The translations under genes and the position numbers were made by a program. Shown here piece after piece: positions 46,572-54,677 of a stretch of DNA of 64,000 nucleotides (positions are counted from its first letter, which is position 1; each line of letters opens with the position of its first letter). The DNA comes from Rhizobium rhododendri (lineage in GTDB: Bacteria > Pseudomonadota > Alphaproteobacteria > Rhizobiales > Rhizobiaceae), in assembly GCF_007000325.2 (NCBI RefSeq), contig NZ_CP117268.1, forward strand, positions 1,302,001 through 1,366,000, in the 5' to 3' direction. Under the pieces are notes generated by a model that saw nothing but the letters and a program-made list of their open reading frames with translations, searched no databases and was not told the DNA's origin.

Positions 46572-47647
46572 GGATTTTCACCTTGATCGATCCGGACAGC
46601 CTGGCCGTCGCTCAGTTTATGAACTCCGGCGACGACAACGCGTGCGCCAGGATTGATGCCGCCCGTGACCTTCACGGAGCCGCCGTCGACGACAGGTCCG
46701 TCAAGCGTCACCGGATGAAGGGAGACCTTGGCCGCAGCCGTATCGACGAGCCAGACATTCGGCTTGTCGTCTTTCAGCAGAATGGCCGAGGACGGCAGCA
46801 CGATGAACGGCTGGGAAGGAATGGTCGCCGACGCCGTGATCACCGAGCCGATGCGAAATGCGTCGGGCGGGTCGATGAGCGTGATTTTCGTTCGGCTTGT
46901 GCGGGTCAGCGACTCGGCCTCTGGGGCGACCTCGCGGATCACGCCTTTGGCGACCACGGTCGGATCGAGCTGCAGCGCCACTTGGAACGGGGCTCCCACG
47001 GTGAGCTTGCCGAAGCTTGCTTCCGGGATATCGATCACCGCATCGCGCTGGTCGGGGCGAGCGATCGTCACGACGCTCGATCCGGCGGAAACCACCTGGC
47101 CGACTTCGGCCGAGGTTGCCGTCACGACGCCATCGAACTCGGCATGCAGCTTGGCGTAGCCGAGTTGTTCCTGCGCCTTGTCGAGACTGGCCTGCGATTT
47201 ACCGACACCGGCAATGGCGCTCTTATAGGCCTGAACCGCCTCGTCGAGCGATTCCTGGCTTCCCGACTTGCTGGCCGCTAGAGCGCGCTGGCGCTCCTGG
47301 CTGGACGCGGCATTGGCAAGCGTTGCCTGGCTGTTTGCCAGATCGGACTGGGCGCTCCTGACCGCAAGTTCGAGCGAAATCGGATCGATCGCGGCGACGA
47401 CATCACCCTTTTTGACGAGGTCGCCGACGCTGACGTTGCGGGCGATGACCCGGCCGAGCACGCGAAAGGCGAGCTGCGTCTCGATCCTGGCTTCCACCGT
47501 GCCCGGCAGCGAAAGCGTGGACGCCTCCGAGGACTTGGCGACGATGGAGAGCACCGGACGGATGGGCTCCTGGTGGGCTTCCTGCTTTTCGCAGGATGTC
47601 AGCATGGCCAGCCCGAGAATGGGTAAGACGTAATGACGGAAATTCAT
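46568..47647 (-). CDS. RND efflux periplasmic adaptor 1 (lipoprotein)
   Basis: A 359-residue membrane-fusion protein. The signal peptide ends with lipobox MLTSC (Cys19). Order of parts: barrel-sandwich half (GTVEARIETQLAFRVLGRVI), long alpha-hairpin (about residues 95-170, SAQSDLANSQATLANAASSQERQRALAASKSG), second lipoyl half (YAKLHAEFDGVVTATSAEVGQVV) and beta-barrel. It starts by ATGA overlap at the upstream adaptor stop and ends by overlap with the permease, so all three are translationally coupled. Confidence 0.9.
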   Translation of the reverse strand: MNFRHYVLPILGLAMLTSCEKQEAHQEPIRPVLSIVAKSSEASTLSLPGTVEARIETQLAFRVLGRVIARNVSVGDLVKKGDVVAAIDPISLELAVRSAQSDLANSQATLANAASSQERQRALAASKSGSQESLDEAVQAYKSAIAGVGKSQASLDKAQEQLGYAKLHAEFDGVVTATSAEVGQVVSAGSSVVTIARPDQRDAVIDIPEASFGKLTVGAPFQVALQLDPTVVAKGVIREVAPEAESLTRTSRTKITLIDPPDAFRIGSVITASATIPSQPFIVLPSSAILLKDDKPNVWLVDTAAAKVSLHPVTLDGPVVDGGSVKVTGGINPGARVVVAGVHKLSDGQAVRIDQGENP

Positions 47648-48720
47648 TGGGCGGCGCCTTTACCGTAGGAAACGACCTGGTCGGGACGCAGGAACTTGGT
47701 GCCATCGACGACGATGATGTCGCCGGGCGCGACGCCCTTGATGACGCCGAATTTCCCCGTTCCATAAGTGGAGACATCGACGGGACGGATGGAAACTTTC
47801 GAGGATGCGGGGTCGACCACCCAGACAGCCGTATGCCCGGCCTTGGAGGCCATTGCAGACCATGGAAGCTCGATCATCGGCTCGGCCTGTGAGCGGAACG
47901 TTCCTGCAACCGGTGCTCCCAGTGGCATCGTCGGAGCATTTTCGAGGCCAACCTTGACCTTGATGGTCCCCGTCGTGGAATCGATCGTCGGCGAGATCTC
48001 GCGTATCGATGCCTCGACATGGCGGGTCGGGTCGGAGAGCAGCGTGATGGTGACCTTGTCGACGGGCTTGTTCTTCAGGAAAAGCGACTCGTAGACGTTG
48101 AACACGGCATCGCGCGGCCCGTCATGGGCAAGCGTGAAGACCGCGGATGCTGCCTGGGCGACCTGACCAACTTCGGCATTCCTTGCGGTGATCACGCCAT
48201 CGGAGTCAGCCCGCAACTCTGTATAGGAGAGAGCGTCCTGCGCTGTCTCGAGCGAGGCCTGGTCGGACTTGGTGGTCCCCTGTGCCGTCAGTAGCGTCTC
48301 CTGCGCCTGGTCGAGCGAGGCCTTGGTGGTCACCTGCGTCTTGAAGAGGTTGAGCTGGCGCTGGTAGGCGAGCTGAGCTTGCGTCTCTACGGCCTGCGCC
48401 GATTCAAGGGTGGCCTTTGCCACCGCCAGATCGGCCTTCTGCTCGGCGGGATCGATCCTTGCCAAAACCTGTCCAGCCTTGACGGCCGAACCGACGTCGA
48501 CGAGCCGCTCGATAATCTGTCCGCTCACCCGGAACGAAAGGTCGCTCTGGACGCGTGCGTCTATCTCGCCGGTAATGGAATTGCTCGCAGCAATTGGCGC
48601 GGTTGAAGCGACGACCGTCTCCACCAGCTTCGGTTTGGCCTCGCTGCTCTGCTGTTTGTCGCAGGAGCACAGCACGGCGGCAGCCGAAGCCAGCAGCGCG
48701 ATGCTAAAAACGCTTTTCAT
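47644..48720 (-). CDS. RND efflux periplasmic adaptor 2 (lipoprotein)
   Basis: A 358-residue membrane-fusion protein with signal peptide MKSVFSIALLASAAAVLCSC (lipobox Cys20). It has the same lipoyl/hairpin/barrel order as the next gene (SGQIIERLVDVGSAVKAGQVL, hairpin QAVETQAQLAYQRQLNLFKTQ, YTELRADSDGVITARNAEVGQV) but is only moderately similar, so the pair arose by old duplication. ATG 48720 follows AAGAGGCCACTTC; the in-frame extension to 48801 would run through the operator. Two different adaptors with one permease is the TriAB arrangement. Confidence 0.9.
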   Translation of the reverse strand: MKSVFSIALLASAAAVLCSCDKQQSSEAKPKLVETVVASTAPIAASNSITGEIDARVQSDLSFRVSGQIIERLVDVGSAVKAGQVLARIDPAEQKADLAVAKATLESAQAVETQAQLAYQRQLNLFKTQVTTKASLDQAQETLLTAQGTTKSDQASLETAQDALSYTELRADSDGVITARNAEVGQVAQAASAVFTLAHDGPRDAVFNVYESLFLKNKPVDKVTITLLSDPTRHVEASIREISPTIDSTTGTIKVKVGLENAPTMPLGAPVAGTFRSQAEPMIELPWSAMASKAGHTAVWVVDPASSKVSIRPVDVSTYGTGKFGVIKGVAPGDIIVVDGTKFLRPDQVVSYGKGAAQ

Positions 48721-48757
48721 GAAGTGGCCTCTTGTTATCAGTCTCCGCTTGATATAA

Positions 48758-48777
48758 TTGACTAACTCAACAGTCAA
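48758..48777. promoter_or_regulatory. Inverted repeat in the TetR/efflux divergent gap
   Basis: TTGACT, 8 bases, AGTCAA. It lies between the leftward adaptor start (48720) and the rightward TetR start (48828), where a TetR operator is expected. It differs entirely from the 23-base palindrome before the outer-membrane factor gene (49527-49549), so either could be the true TetR site. Confidence 0.5.
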
Positions 48778-48827
48778 TGGATTTTTGCGCCAAATTTCCA
48801 CAGACAGTTAAGCAGAGAGACATACAA

Positions 48828-49448
48828 ATGACTAATGAAGTAAAAATCACCCGTGCCGAGCAAAAAGCACGGCGGCCGAAGCAAATTCTCGATGCTGCTT
48901 TCGAAGAGTTTGTCGAGCGCGGCTATGTTGCGACGCGGGTTGAAGACATTGCGGAACGCGTCGGAGTTACGAAGGGGACGATATACGTCTATTTTGAAAC
49001 GAAGGAGGAGTTGTTCTCAGCCATGATCAACCACATCTCCACGCCTTTTGAAGATATACTGACAAGCGGTAGGAAGCTCGAGGGAAACTGTGAAAATCGC
49101 CTGCGGACGCTGATCGAGATCCTCTACGACAATTTTCTCGGGAGCCGGCGGATGCGGGAACTCCTGCGCTTTGTGATTGCAGAAGGCACGCGCTTTCCCC
49201 ACGTGATCGACGAGAATCACAGGCGGTTCATCGAACCGCTGATAAGCTTTGCCCAGTCCATCATCGATGAGGGCCAGCGCAACGGCGAGTTCAAGACCGG
49301 ACCTGCCTCGACGGCCGAAGTCGTGATGTCTCCCATCATGCTGGCCATGGTTTTCAGGCTGATCTTCGACGATCGACGCGCATTCGACAGGGAGACCTCT
49401 CTCGCGGCGCATTTCGACATGATTTTCAACGGATTGCTGCCCCGCTAA
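48828..49448 (+). CDS. TetR-family transcriptional regulator
   Basis: A 206-residue repressor. The DNA-binding part is ILDAAFEEFVERGYVATRVEDIAERVGVTKGTIYVYFETKEELF; the rest is a helical ligand domain of the AcrR-type with C-terminal TetR_C segment. ATG 48828 is used; an in-frame start at 48777 would cover the operator. It is divergent from the adaptor/permease operon and 121 bases upstream of the outer-membrane factor gene on the same strand, so it is well placed to control all efflux parts. Confidence 0.9.
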   Translation: MTNEVKITRAEQKARRPKQILDAAFEEFVERGYVATRVEDIAERVGVTKGTIYVYFETKEELFSAMINHISTPFEDILTSGRKLEGNCENRLRTLIEILYDNFLGSRRMRELLRFVIAEGTRFPHVIDENHRRFIEPLISFAQSIIDEGQRNGEFKTGPASTAEVVMSPIMLAMVFRLIFDDRRAFDRETSLAAHFDMIFNGLLPR

Positions 49449-49526
49449 CCCAGACACCAGACGCACGGGCGAAAAATGGCAACACGCCCGGCCTTGTCGG
49501 AACGGGCCAAACTCTATACTCGAGAG

Positions 49527-49549
49527 TCGAACCGAACGGTTCGGTTCGA
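49527..49549. promoter_or_regulatory. 23-base palindrome between promoter and efflux outer-membrane gene
   Basis: Eleven-base perfect arms around a single central base: left arm TCGAACCGAAC (49527-49537), right arm GTTCGGTTCGA (49539-49549). It follows a possible promoter (TTGTCG at 49494, TATACT at 49515-49520, spacing 15) and ends 20 bases before the outer-membrane factor ATG, an ideal place for a repressor roadblock. This is the strongest palindrome seen in the window. Confidence 0.7.
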
Positions 49550-49569
49550 TCAATTCGTGAGATAGCTTC

Positions 49570-50976
49570 ATGATTTTTCCCCGCGCGGCCTCCCCCGCCA
49601 TCCTCCTTCTCCTCGCCGGCTGCGTGAGCGGTCCTGATCACAAGCCGCCGGTGATGCCGCTGCCTCCTACTTTCTCGGAAGGGACCACGAAGGCCAACGA
49701 AGACATCGCCGGCCGCCAGTGGTGGTCGGCCTATCACGACAAGAAGCTCGAGAGCCTTGTCGCCACCGGCCTCGCCCAGAACGTATCGATCCTGTCGTCG
49801 ATCGAGGCCACGGTCGCCGCCCAGGGCGACGTCACGGTTGCCGGTGCCGGCGCCCTTCCCAGCCTTTCGGCCGATGGGTCGAACACCACCAGCGGCGAAA
49901 AAGGCAAGCTACGCACCCAGCTGGCCACCACGAACTCGACTGCCGGCGACCTGACGGCATCCTGGTTGCTCGATCTTTTCGGCCAGTATCGCCGCGCCCG
50001 CGAAGGGGCACTCGACTCGCTCGACGCCGCCTACGCCACGGTCGACGTCACGCGGCTGACCTATCTCCAGGATCTGGTGACAAGCTATATCAATGCCCGC
50101 TATTATCAGGCGCGCATTTCCATCGCTGCCGATAGTCTCGCCTCCCGCCGCAAGACGCTGGAGCTGACAAAGTTCCAGATGGTTGCGGGAGCGGCCTCGC
50201 GCCTGGACGTGGTACAGGCCGAAGGTCTCGTCAATTCGACGCTTTCCGAAGCGCCGGGCCTCGAAATCAGCTACCGACAGCAGGTCCATCACATCGCGAC
50301 ATTGCTGAACATGCCCCCGGCAACCGTCATTGCCGACATGCGCAGTGGGGGCAGGCAACCTGTCTTCCGCGGCAATGTCGCCACCGGCGTTCCCGCCGAC
50401 CTCATCCGCAACCGCCCGGACATCCGTAAGGCAGAACGGGACCTCGCAGCAGCGACGGCCCAGATCGGCGTCGCCGAAGCCAAGCTCTATCCGAGCATCT
50501 CGCTCAGCGGCTCGATTTCGCCCTCCTATGTCACATCCAGCGGATCGCATGGCAGCCTGACCTCATGGTCGTTCGGGCCGACGCTCAATCTTCCGATCCT
50601 CGACGGCGGTTCGCTACGCGCCAATGTCAAGATCGCCGAATCCAACGCTCGAGCCGACTATTTGACATGGAAGTCCACCGTGCTGACCGCCGTCGAAGAC
50701 GTGGAGAATGCACTTTCGGCTGTTCGTCGCGATGCACAGACGATCTCCGCCCTGCGTGCCCAGGTCAATTCCTACCAGGAGGCCCTGCAACTCTCGACCG
50801 ATAGCTATAAGGACGGCGCGTCGTCTCTGTTGAACGTCATCGACGCCCAGCTTTCGCTTGCGACCGCAAAGGAAAGCCTGGCTGCCGCAATCCAGCAGAG
50901 CGCCACCGATTACGTGTCTTTGAACGTTGCAATCGGCGCGGGATATGCGGGTACCGACAAGGGCCCGCGGACATAG
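49570..50976 (+). CDS. RND efflux outer-membrane factor lipoprotein (NodT/OprM type)
   Basis: A 468-residue outer-membrane channel. Signal peptide with lipobox LLAGC (Cys18), then two repeated TolC-type halves. Conserved features: WWSAYHDKKLESLVATGLAQN, LDLFGQYRRAREGA, ADLIRNRPDIRKAERDLAAATAQIGVAEAKLYPSISLSGS and the repeat ending in SLLNVIDAQLSLATAKESL. It should form a trimeric channel docking with the two-adaptor RND pump encoded 0.9 kb to the left. It begins a rightward unit followed closely by three small genes. Confidence 0.9.
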   Translation: MIFPRAASPAILLLLAGCVSGPDHKPPVMPLPPTFSEGTTKANEDIAGRQWWSAYHDKKLESLVATGLAQNVSILSSIEATVAAQGDVTVAGAGALPSLSADGSNTTSGEKGKLRTQLATTNSTAGDLTASWLLDLFGQYRRAREGALDSLDAAYATVDVTRLTYLQDLVTSYINARYYQARISIAADSLASRRKTLELTKFQMVAGAASRLDVVQAEGLVNSTLSEAPGLEISYRQQVHHIATLLNMPPATVIADMRSGGRQPVFRGNVATGVPADLIRNRPDIRKAERDLAAATAQIGVAEAKLYPSISLSGSISPSYVTSSGSHGSLTSWSFGPTLNLPILDGGSLRANVKIAESNARADYLTWKSTVLTAVEDVENALSAVRRDAQTISALRAQVNSYQEALQLSTDSYKDGASSLLNVIDAQLSLATAKESLAAAIQQSATDYVSLNVAIGAGYAGTDKGPRT

Positions 50977-51001
50977 ACGACCGCTTTTGCAGGAGCCAAC
51001 C

Positions 51002-51472
51002 ATGACTGAACTGGACCAAGGAACCGTGCTTGACGTCGCCATCGGCCTTGACCGGATAACCGCGTTGGTTGCCGGCGTTGTCTGCGACACCATCCCGTCG
51101 GCCTTCTCGGACGACAAATTCACATTTGTCGAACTCAGCGTGCTCCGCCATCTCGTCATCTCTGGCCCCACGACCTTTGATGCGCTGAAGAGAACGGCGT
51201 CGGTCACGGACGAGTTGTTGACGGAAGTCATGTGGTCGCTGTGCGACGGCGGCAGCATTGCCGATGAGAACGGCCGGCTTTCGCTCACCGAAAAGGGCGC
51301 TGAAAACCTGCGGCATCTGCAGGCCTCCACCACCAGCGCCTATGTCGATGCCCTCCAGGATGTCCCGCCCGATATCTTGAAGGGCTTGGCGAAATCGCTC
51401 GGCGAAGTGCTGAGGCATGTCCCTCCCCACCCGACGGCCAACGCCTCTGCCAGCGACAGACCCGGCTGTTAA
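51002..51472 (+). CDS. MarR-like winged-helix protein
   Basis: A 156-residue protein with a winged-helix pattern: FVELSVLRHLVISGPTTFDALKRTASVTDELLTEVMWSLCDGGSIADENGRLSLTEKGAENLRHL. This is like the DNA-binding part of MarR-type regulators (recognition helix SVTDELLTEVMWSL, wing around DENGRLSLT). AGGAGCCAACC precedes the ATG, 25 bases after the outer-membrane factor stop. MarR proteins often sense phenolics, which is notable because a 4-coumarate ligase gene lies 0.7 kb away, but a link is inference. Confidence 0.65.
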   Translation: MTELDQGTVLDVAIGLDRITALVAGVVCDTIPSAFSDDKFTFVELSVLRHLVISGPTTFDALKRTASVTDELLTEVMWSLCDGGSIADENGRLSLTEKGAENLRHLQASTTSAYVDALQDVPPDILKGLAKSLGEVLRHVPPHPTANASASDRPGC

Positions 51473-51492
51473 GACCTGCAAAGGACCAACCG

Positions 51493-51849
51493 ATGGCAAT
51501 GACCAAGTGCGGTCTGCGGCGCAACAACGGGGCAGCGCCGCGTAACCGCAAGCGCAGTTCGGCGCGGATCCTGTTGAGCACCGTGATTGTCGCTGCCGTG
51601 GCCGGCGCTGTCTTGTTCCCGGCACCGATGTTGCTTGACGTCCTCAAGAAAGCTGCGGCACTGACGGATGTTCTCTTGACGAAAGTGATGTGGTCGCTAT
51701 GGGTCGGCGGCAGCATAGCCTCAGGCGACCACAGCTCTTTCGTCAGTGATAAAGGCATCGATGAACGCCCCTTATTGCGGGTATCCGTCGAAGCGCTCAG
51801 CGGGCGCAATCAGCCGCTGGCAAGCAGCCCCGTTATCATCAGCATCTAA
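51493..51849 (+). CDS. Degenerate paralogue of the winged-helix gene with a membrane helix
   Basis: A 118-residue frame whose middle, LDVLKKAAALTDVLLTKVMWSLWVGGSIASGDHSSFVSDKG, aligns with the preceding protein (FDALKRTASVTDELLTEVMWSLCDGGSIADENGRLSLTEKG) at protein and DNA level. The first half is replaced by a basic stretch and a transmembrane helix (ILLSTVIVAAVAGAVLFPAPML). AAAGGACCAACCG before the ATG is a good ribosome site. It is a tandem duplicate that lost the recognition-helix chemistry; it may be a new membrane protein or a pseudogene. Confidence 0.55.
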   Translation: MAMTKCGLRRNNGAAPRNRKRSSARILLSTVIVAAVAGAVLFPAPMLLDVLKKAAALTDVLLTKVMWSLWVGGSIASGDHSSFVSDKGIDERPLLRVSVEALSGRNQPLASSPVIISI

Positions 51850-51869
51850 ATTCTGGAAAGGACGACCCC

Positions 51870-52058
51870 ATGGACACCGGCAAGGGCGCAAAGCCCGAAA
51901 ACGATAGGCGAAAATCGAAATGGTTGGTTGCGGGCACCTTGATGGTGGCATCAGCCGCCATCGGATGGTGGCTCGCAGGACCGACATCGGACGACAACAA
52001 TGCCTCGCAGATCCTCGCCACCGCTGCATCAGGCACGCACGCCGCGACCAATCCGTGA
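51870..52058 (+). CDS. Small single-span membrane protein
   Basis: A 62-residue protein: a basic N-terminus (MDTGKGAKPENDRRKSK), one membrane helix (WLVAGTLMVASAAIGWWLAG) and a short polar tail. GGAAAGGACGACCCC precedes the ATG, 20 bases after the previous stop, so it belongs to the outer-membrane factor transcript. No family recognised. It is convergent with the coumarate ligase gene, 70 bases away. Confidence 0.6.
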   Translation: MDTGKGAKPENDRRKSKWLVAGTLMVASAAIGWWLAGPTSDDNNASQILATAASGTHAATNP

Positions 52059-52128
52059 ATTCGTCACGGGATTGCTGCGAGAGTCTCTACCGGGCACGAG
52101 AGAAGCATCTTCCTCTCAGCCACCGGCC

Positions 52129-53349
52129 CTAGTTGCGCCAGTCCGCCGCCTTGCCGAATTCATTAACGGGCAGCGTGGCGCCGAACGTCCAGATGCGTGG
52201 GCATTCCACTTCTGAAAGCCGCTGCCTGCACCACGTCTCGAGATCGGATGAAAGTTCCTCTTCGGCACAGCTCGAAACGGGGACGACGAACGCCTTCAGG
52301 CGAGCGCCGGCCGGCATCTGCGCGACGCGCACCGACGCCGCCTGTACCTTGGGATGCTGCTCCAGCACGGCCGCGATACGCTGCGGCCAGACATTTATTC
52401 CACCGATCTGAACGGCGCCATCGCGCCTGCTGCCGACGGTAAACGCCCGGTCGGTTATCCTCTCGATGGTGTCGGGAACATCATGGACCGCTCCGTCCAA
52501 ACCGCGCAGCCTCACGCCCGCAGCGACTTCCCCGCGGTCATTTTCGAAACTCCAGTGCGGCATCAAGGTGTATCGGTCGGATGGATGCCGGCGCCAGCCG
52601 ATCCCCGCCGTCTCGCTCGATCCGTAGAGTTCGGTCATGCCGCCAAGCCCGCGATCGATCAGGGACGTCATCAGCGGAGCGGGGCATGGCGCGGTAGACA
52701 CGACACCTTCGACGTCGGCGACCCAGGTGGAGACAGTGCGATCGATTGCCGCCCACCTGTCTGGGAAGGAGACGACAAGGTCTCCCGGCAACAGCCCGTT
52801 GTTCAGAAATCGTGGAGATGAGGTCGCGCCGGAGATGACATCCACAGAAAGCCGGTCGGCGAGGAAGGCAGTCAGCAGGCAACCGTAGATGTGATGTGCC
52901 GGTGCAAGCGCAATGATGCGGCGGCGCGAGGTGAAAAGGCCGGCAAAAAATCCAGCCTCCCCGTTCAGCACAGCAGCGCCATGCACGCATCTCTTCGGCA
53001 GGCCTGTCGAGCCCGACGTCAGGAAGGTCATCTTCGAAACACCGTCCGCCCAGGCGGCCTCGATAGCATCGAGCCAATCGCCGAACGTGTCCATTGCGGT
53101 CGGATCGAGATCCTGCTCGCCTTCGTAGAGGTGAAACATCTCGTTGATGGCAGACCCGACCATCATCATTTCCAGCGAATCCAAGCCAAGGCCTGCGTTG
53201 TCGTCGCGCCCCATGGACAGGTCCTCGGACCATGACCCCGCAGTGGAGGCTCTCACGCTGCGGGCTCCGCTTGACCGGTTTCTCGCGCTCTTCACCTCCG
53301 CCTCGATCAGGCTTTGCAGAACGCGGGCAGTCGCAGCGCGGCTGAGCAT
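52129..53349 (-). CDS. pcl: 4-coumarate ligase of the PYP-activating type, with N-terminal carrier-like domain
   Basis: A 406-residue adenylate-forming enzyme, shorter than plant-type coumarate ligases (about 550) and close in length to the PYP-associated ligase family. Residues 1-100 contain a carrier-protein-like helix set with GLGLDSLE (Ser58 in the phosphopantetheine-type DSL position). Then come the AMP-binding P-loop TSGSTGLPK (111-119), YGSSETAG (242-249), the hinge-region RRDGAVQIGGINVWP and the catalytic Lys400 in NEFGKAADW. It should activate p-coumarate for attachment to the PYP cysteine. It follows the cyclase gene by 5 bases and is the last gene of the leftward pyp operon. An unrelated acyl-CoA ligase is the alternative, made unlikely by the neighbours. 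Confidence 0.82.
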   Translation of the reverse strand: MLSRAATARVLQSLIEAEVKSARNRSSGARSVRASTAGSWSEDLSMGRDDNAGLGLDSLEMMMVGSAINEMFHLYEGEQDLDPTAMDTFGDWLDAIEAAWADGVSKMTFLTSGSTGLPKRCVHGAAVLNGEAGFFAGLFTSRRRIIALAPAHHIYGCLLTAFLADRLSVDVISGATSSPRFLNNGLLPGDLVVSFPDRWAAIDRTVSTWVADVEGVVSTAPCPAPLMTSLIDRGLGGMTELYGSSETAGIGWRRHPSDRYTLMPHWSFENDRGEVAAGVRLRGLDGAVHDVPDTIERITDRAFTVGSRRDGAVQIGGINVWPQRIAAVLEQHPKVQAASVRVAQMPAGARLKAFVVPVSSCAEEELSSDLETWCRQRLSEVECPRIWTFGATLPVNEFGKAADWRN

Positions 53350-53354
53350 GAGGA

Positions 53355-54665
53355 TCAGGCCAACACGGTTTTCATAGGTGCGGATTCCGTCCGGTTGCGG
53401 CCCGCGCGCTTGGCCCTGTAGAGCGCTCCGTCGGCAGCGGCAAGCAGTGCTGCCGCACTTCCGACTGACAAGGGACCGGCTGCACAGCCGAAGCTTGCCG
53501 TAACCTTCAGCAGCGAATCTCCGACACTCACGGGCACGGAGGCAATGGCGATCCGGACGCGCTCGGCGATTTCGACCGATTCCTCCAGAGACGTGTCGGG
53601 CAGGAGGATTGTGAATTCCTCGCCGCCGATGCGCGCAAACGTGTCGCCGGGCCGCATCATTGTCTGGCATGCGTTGGCCACCGAACGCAGCACATCGTCG
53701 CCGACGCTGTGGCCGTAGCTGTCGTTGATCAGCTTGAAGTGGTCTATGTCGAACATGAGGATGGCGAAGGATCGTCCGGAGCCGCGACTTAGCACATACT
53801 CTTTTTCGGCAGCTTCGAAGAACGCACCGCGGTTGTAGGCGCCGGTGAGGTGGTCGGTTCGCAACAGCCGCTTGAGTTCCAGCATATCCGTGTCACGCCG
53901 CTCCACCTTGCGCATGATGACGGTGTATCCCTGGATCGACGTGTCGCTGCCAGCCGTTTTGTCGGCGCATACGGCGATGAGGCTCTGGCACCAGTAACGC
54001 TCGCCGTCGCGTCGCAGGCCCCAGCCTTCGTCGATATGCCAGCCGTCCCTTCGTGCGTGTTCGAGGCGACGGTCCATATAGGCCCCCTGTCCGCCCGGCT
54101 GCGGCTCGACCAGATCGCCAATCGGCATCCCCTCCAACTCGAACGCGTCGAAGCCGGTCTGCTCCAGAAGGGTGGAATTTACCGCATCGATCACGCCATC
54201 CGTACCAAGCGATGCGACGCCGAAATCCTTGACACCCTCCAGCAGCGACCCGAACCACGTCTCGGCTTCCCTCAGCCGTCGCTCCTGGCGGACCTGAAGC
54301 GACACATCGGTCAGCGTCACCACGTAACGCTCGTCCTTCAGCTTGACGATGGTGCAGTTCAGGATGCGCTGCTCGTCGGGCTTGTCGGCGGCTATCGGCC
54401 CAGCGTAAATGCGGTGGTTATCGCAAATCGTTCCCCGCCTGCCGGCAAAATCCTGGATCAGCGAGCGCAATTCGGGAGCCGTGTTTTCAAACACCGTCAG
54501 CAAGTTTGTCATGATGCCGTCTGTCGCCAGCGGTATGACGAGTTTCATGGCAAGCGGGTTCATCAGGTTTATCGCGCCGTCGCGCGCCATGTCGACAAGG
54601 CCGACGGGACATGCGTAGACGAATTGCAGAAGCTTTTCGTATTCGATCTCTTGCGACTGTTCCAT
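53355..54665 (-). CDS. PAS-PAS-GGDEF diguanylate cyclase in the pyp operon
   Basis: A 436-residue cytosolic protein: a first PAS-like domain (about residues 5-130, LLQFVYACPVGLVDMARDGAINLMNPLAM), a second PAS (135-260, FGVASLGTDGVIDAVNSTLLEQTGFDAFELEG) with a PAC segment, and a GGDEF domain. The active site reads FARIGGEEFTILLP and the inhibitory site RPGD is five residues upstream, so it should make cyclic-di-GMP under product feedback. The start is 12 bases after the pyp stop, with only 5 bases to pcl, placing all three in one transcript. It is the likely output partner of the photoreceptor. Confidence 0.9.
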   Translation of the reverse strand: MEQSQEIEYEKLLQFVYACPVGLVDMARDGAINLMNPLAMKLVIPLATDGIMTNLLTVFENTAPELRSLIQDFAGRRGTICDNHRIYAGPIAADKPDEQRILNCTIVKLKDERYVVTLTDVSLQVRQERRLREAETWFGSLLEGVKDFGVASLGTDGVIDAVNSTLLEQTGFDAFELEGMPIGDLVEPQPGGQGAYMDRRLEHARRDGWHIDEGWGLRRDGERYWCQSLIAVCADKTAGSDTSIQGYTVIMRKVERRDTDMLELKRLLRTDHLTGAYNRGAFFEAAEKEYVLSRGSGRSFAILMFDIDHFKLINDSYGHSVGDDVLRSVANACQTMMRPGDTFARIGGEEFTILLPDTSLEESVEIAERVRIAIASVPVSVGDSLLKVTASFGCAAGPLSVGSAAALLAAADGALYRAKRAGRNRTESAPMKTVLA

Positions 54666-54677
54666 GACGGTGCCCGA

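Noticed and set aside
48777..48827. Longer TetR start at 48777
   Set aside because: It would overlap the inverted repeat and add an atypical N-terminus; ATG 48828 fits the family.
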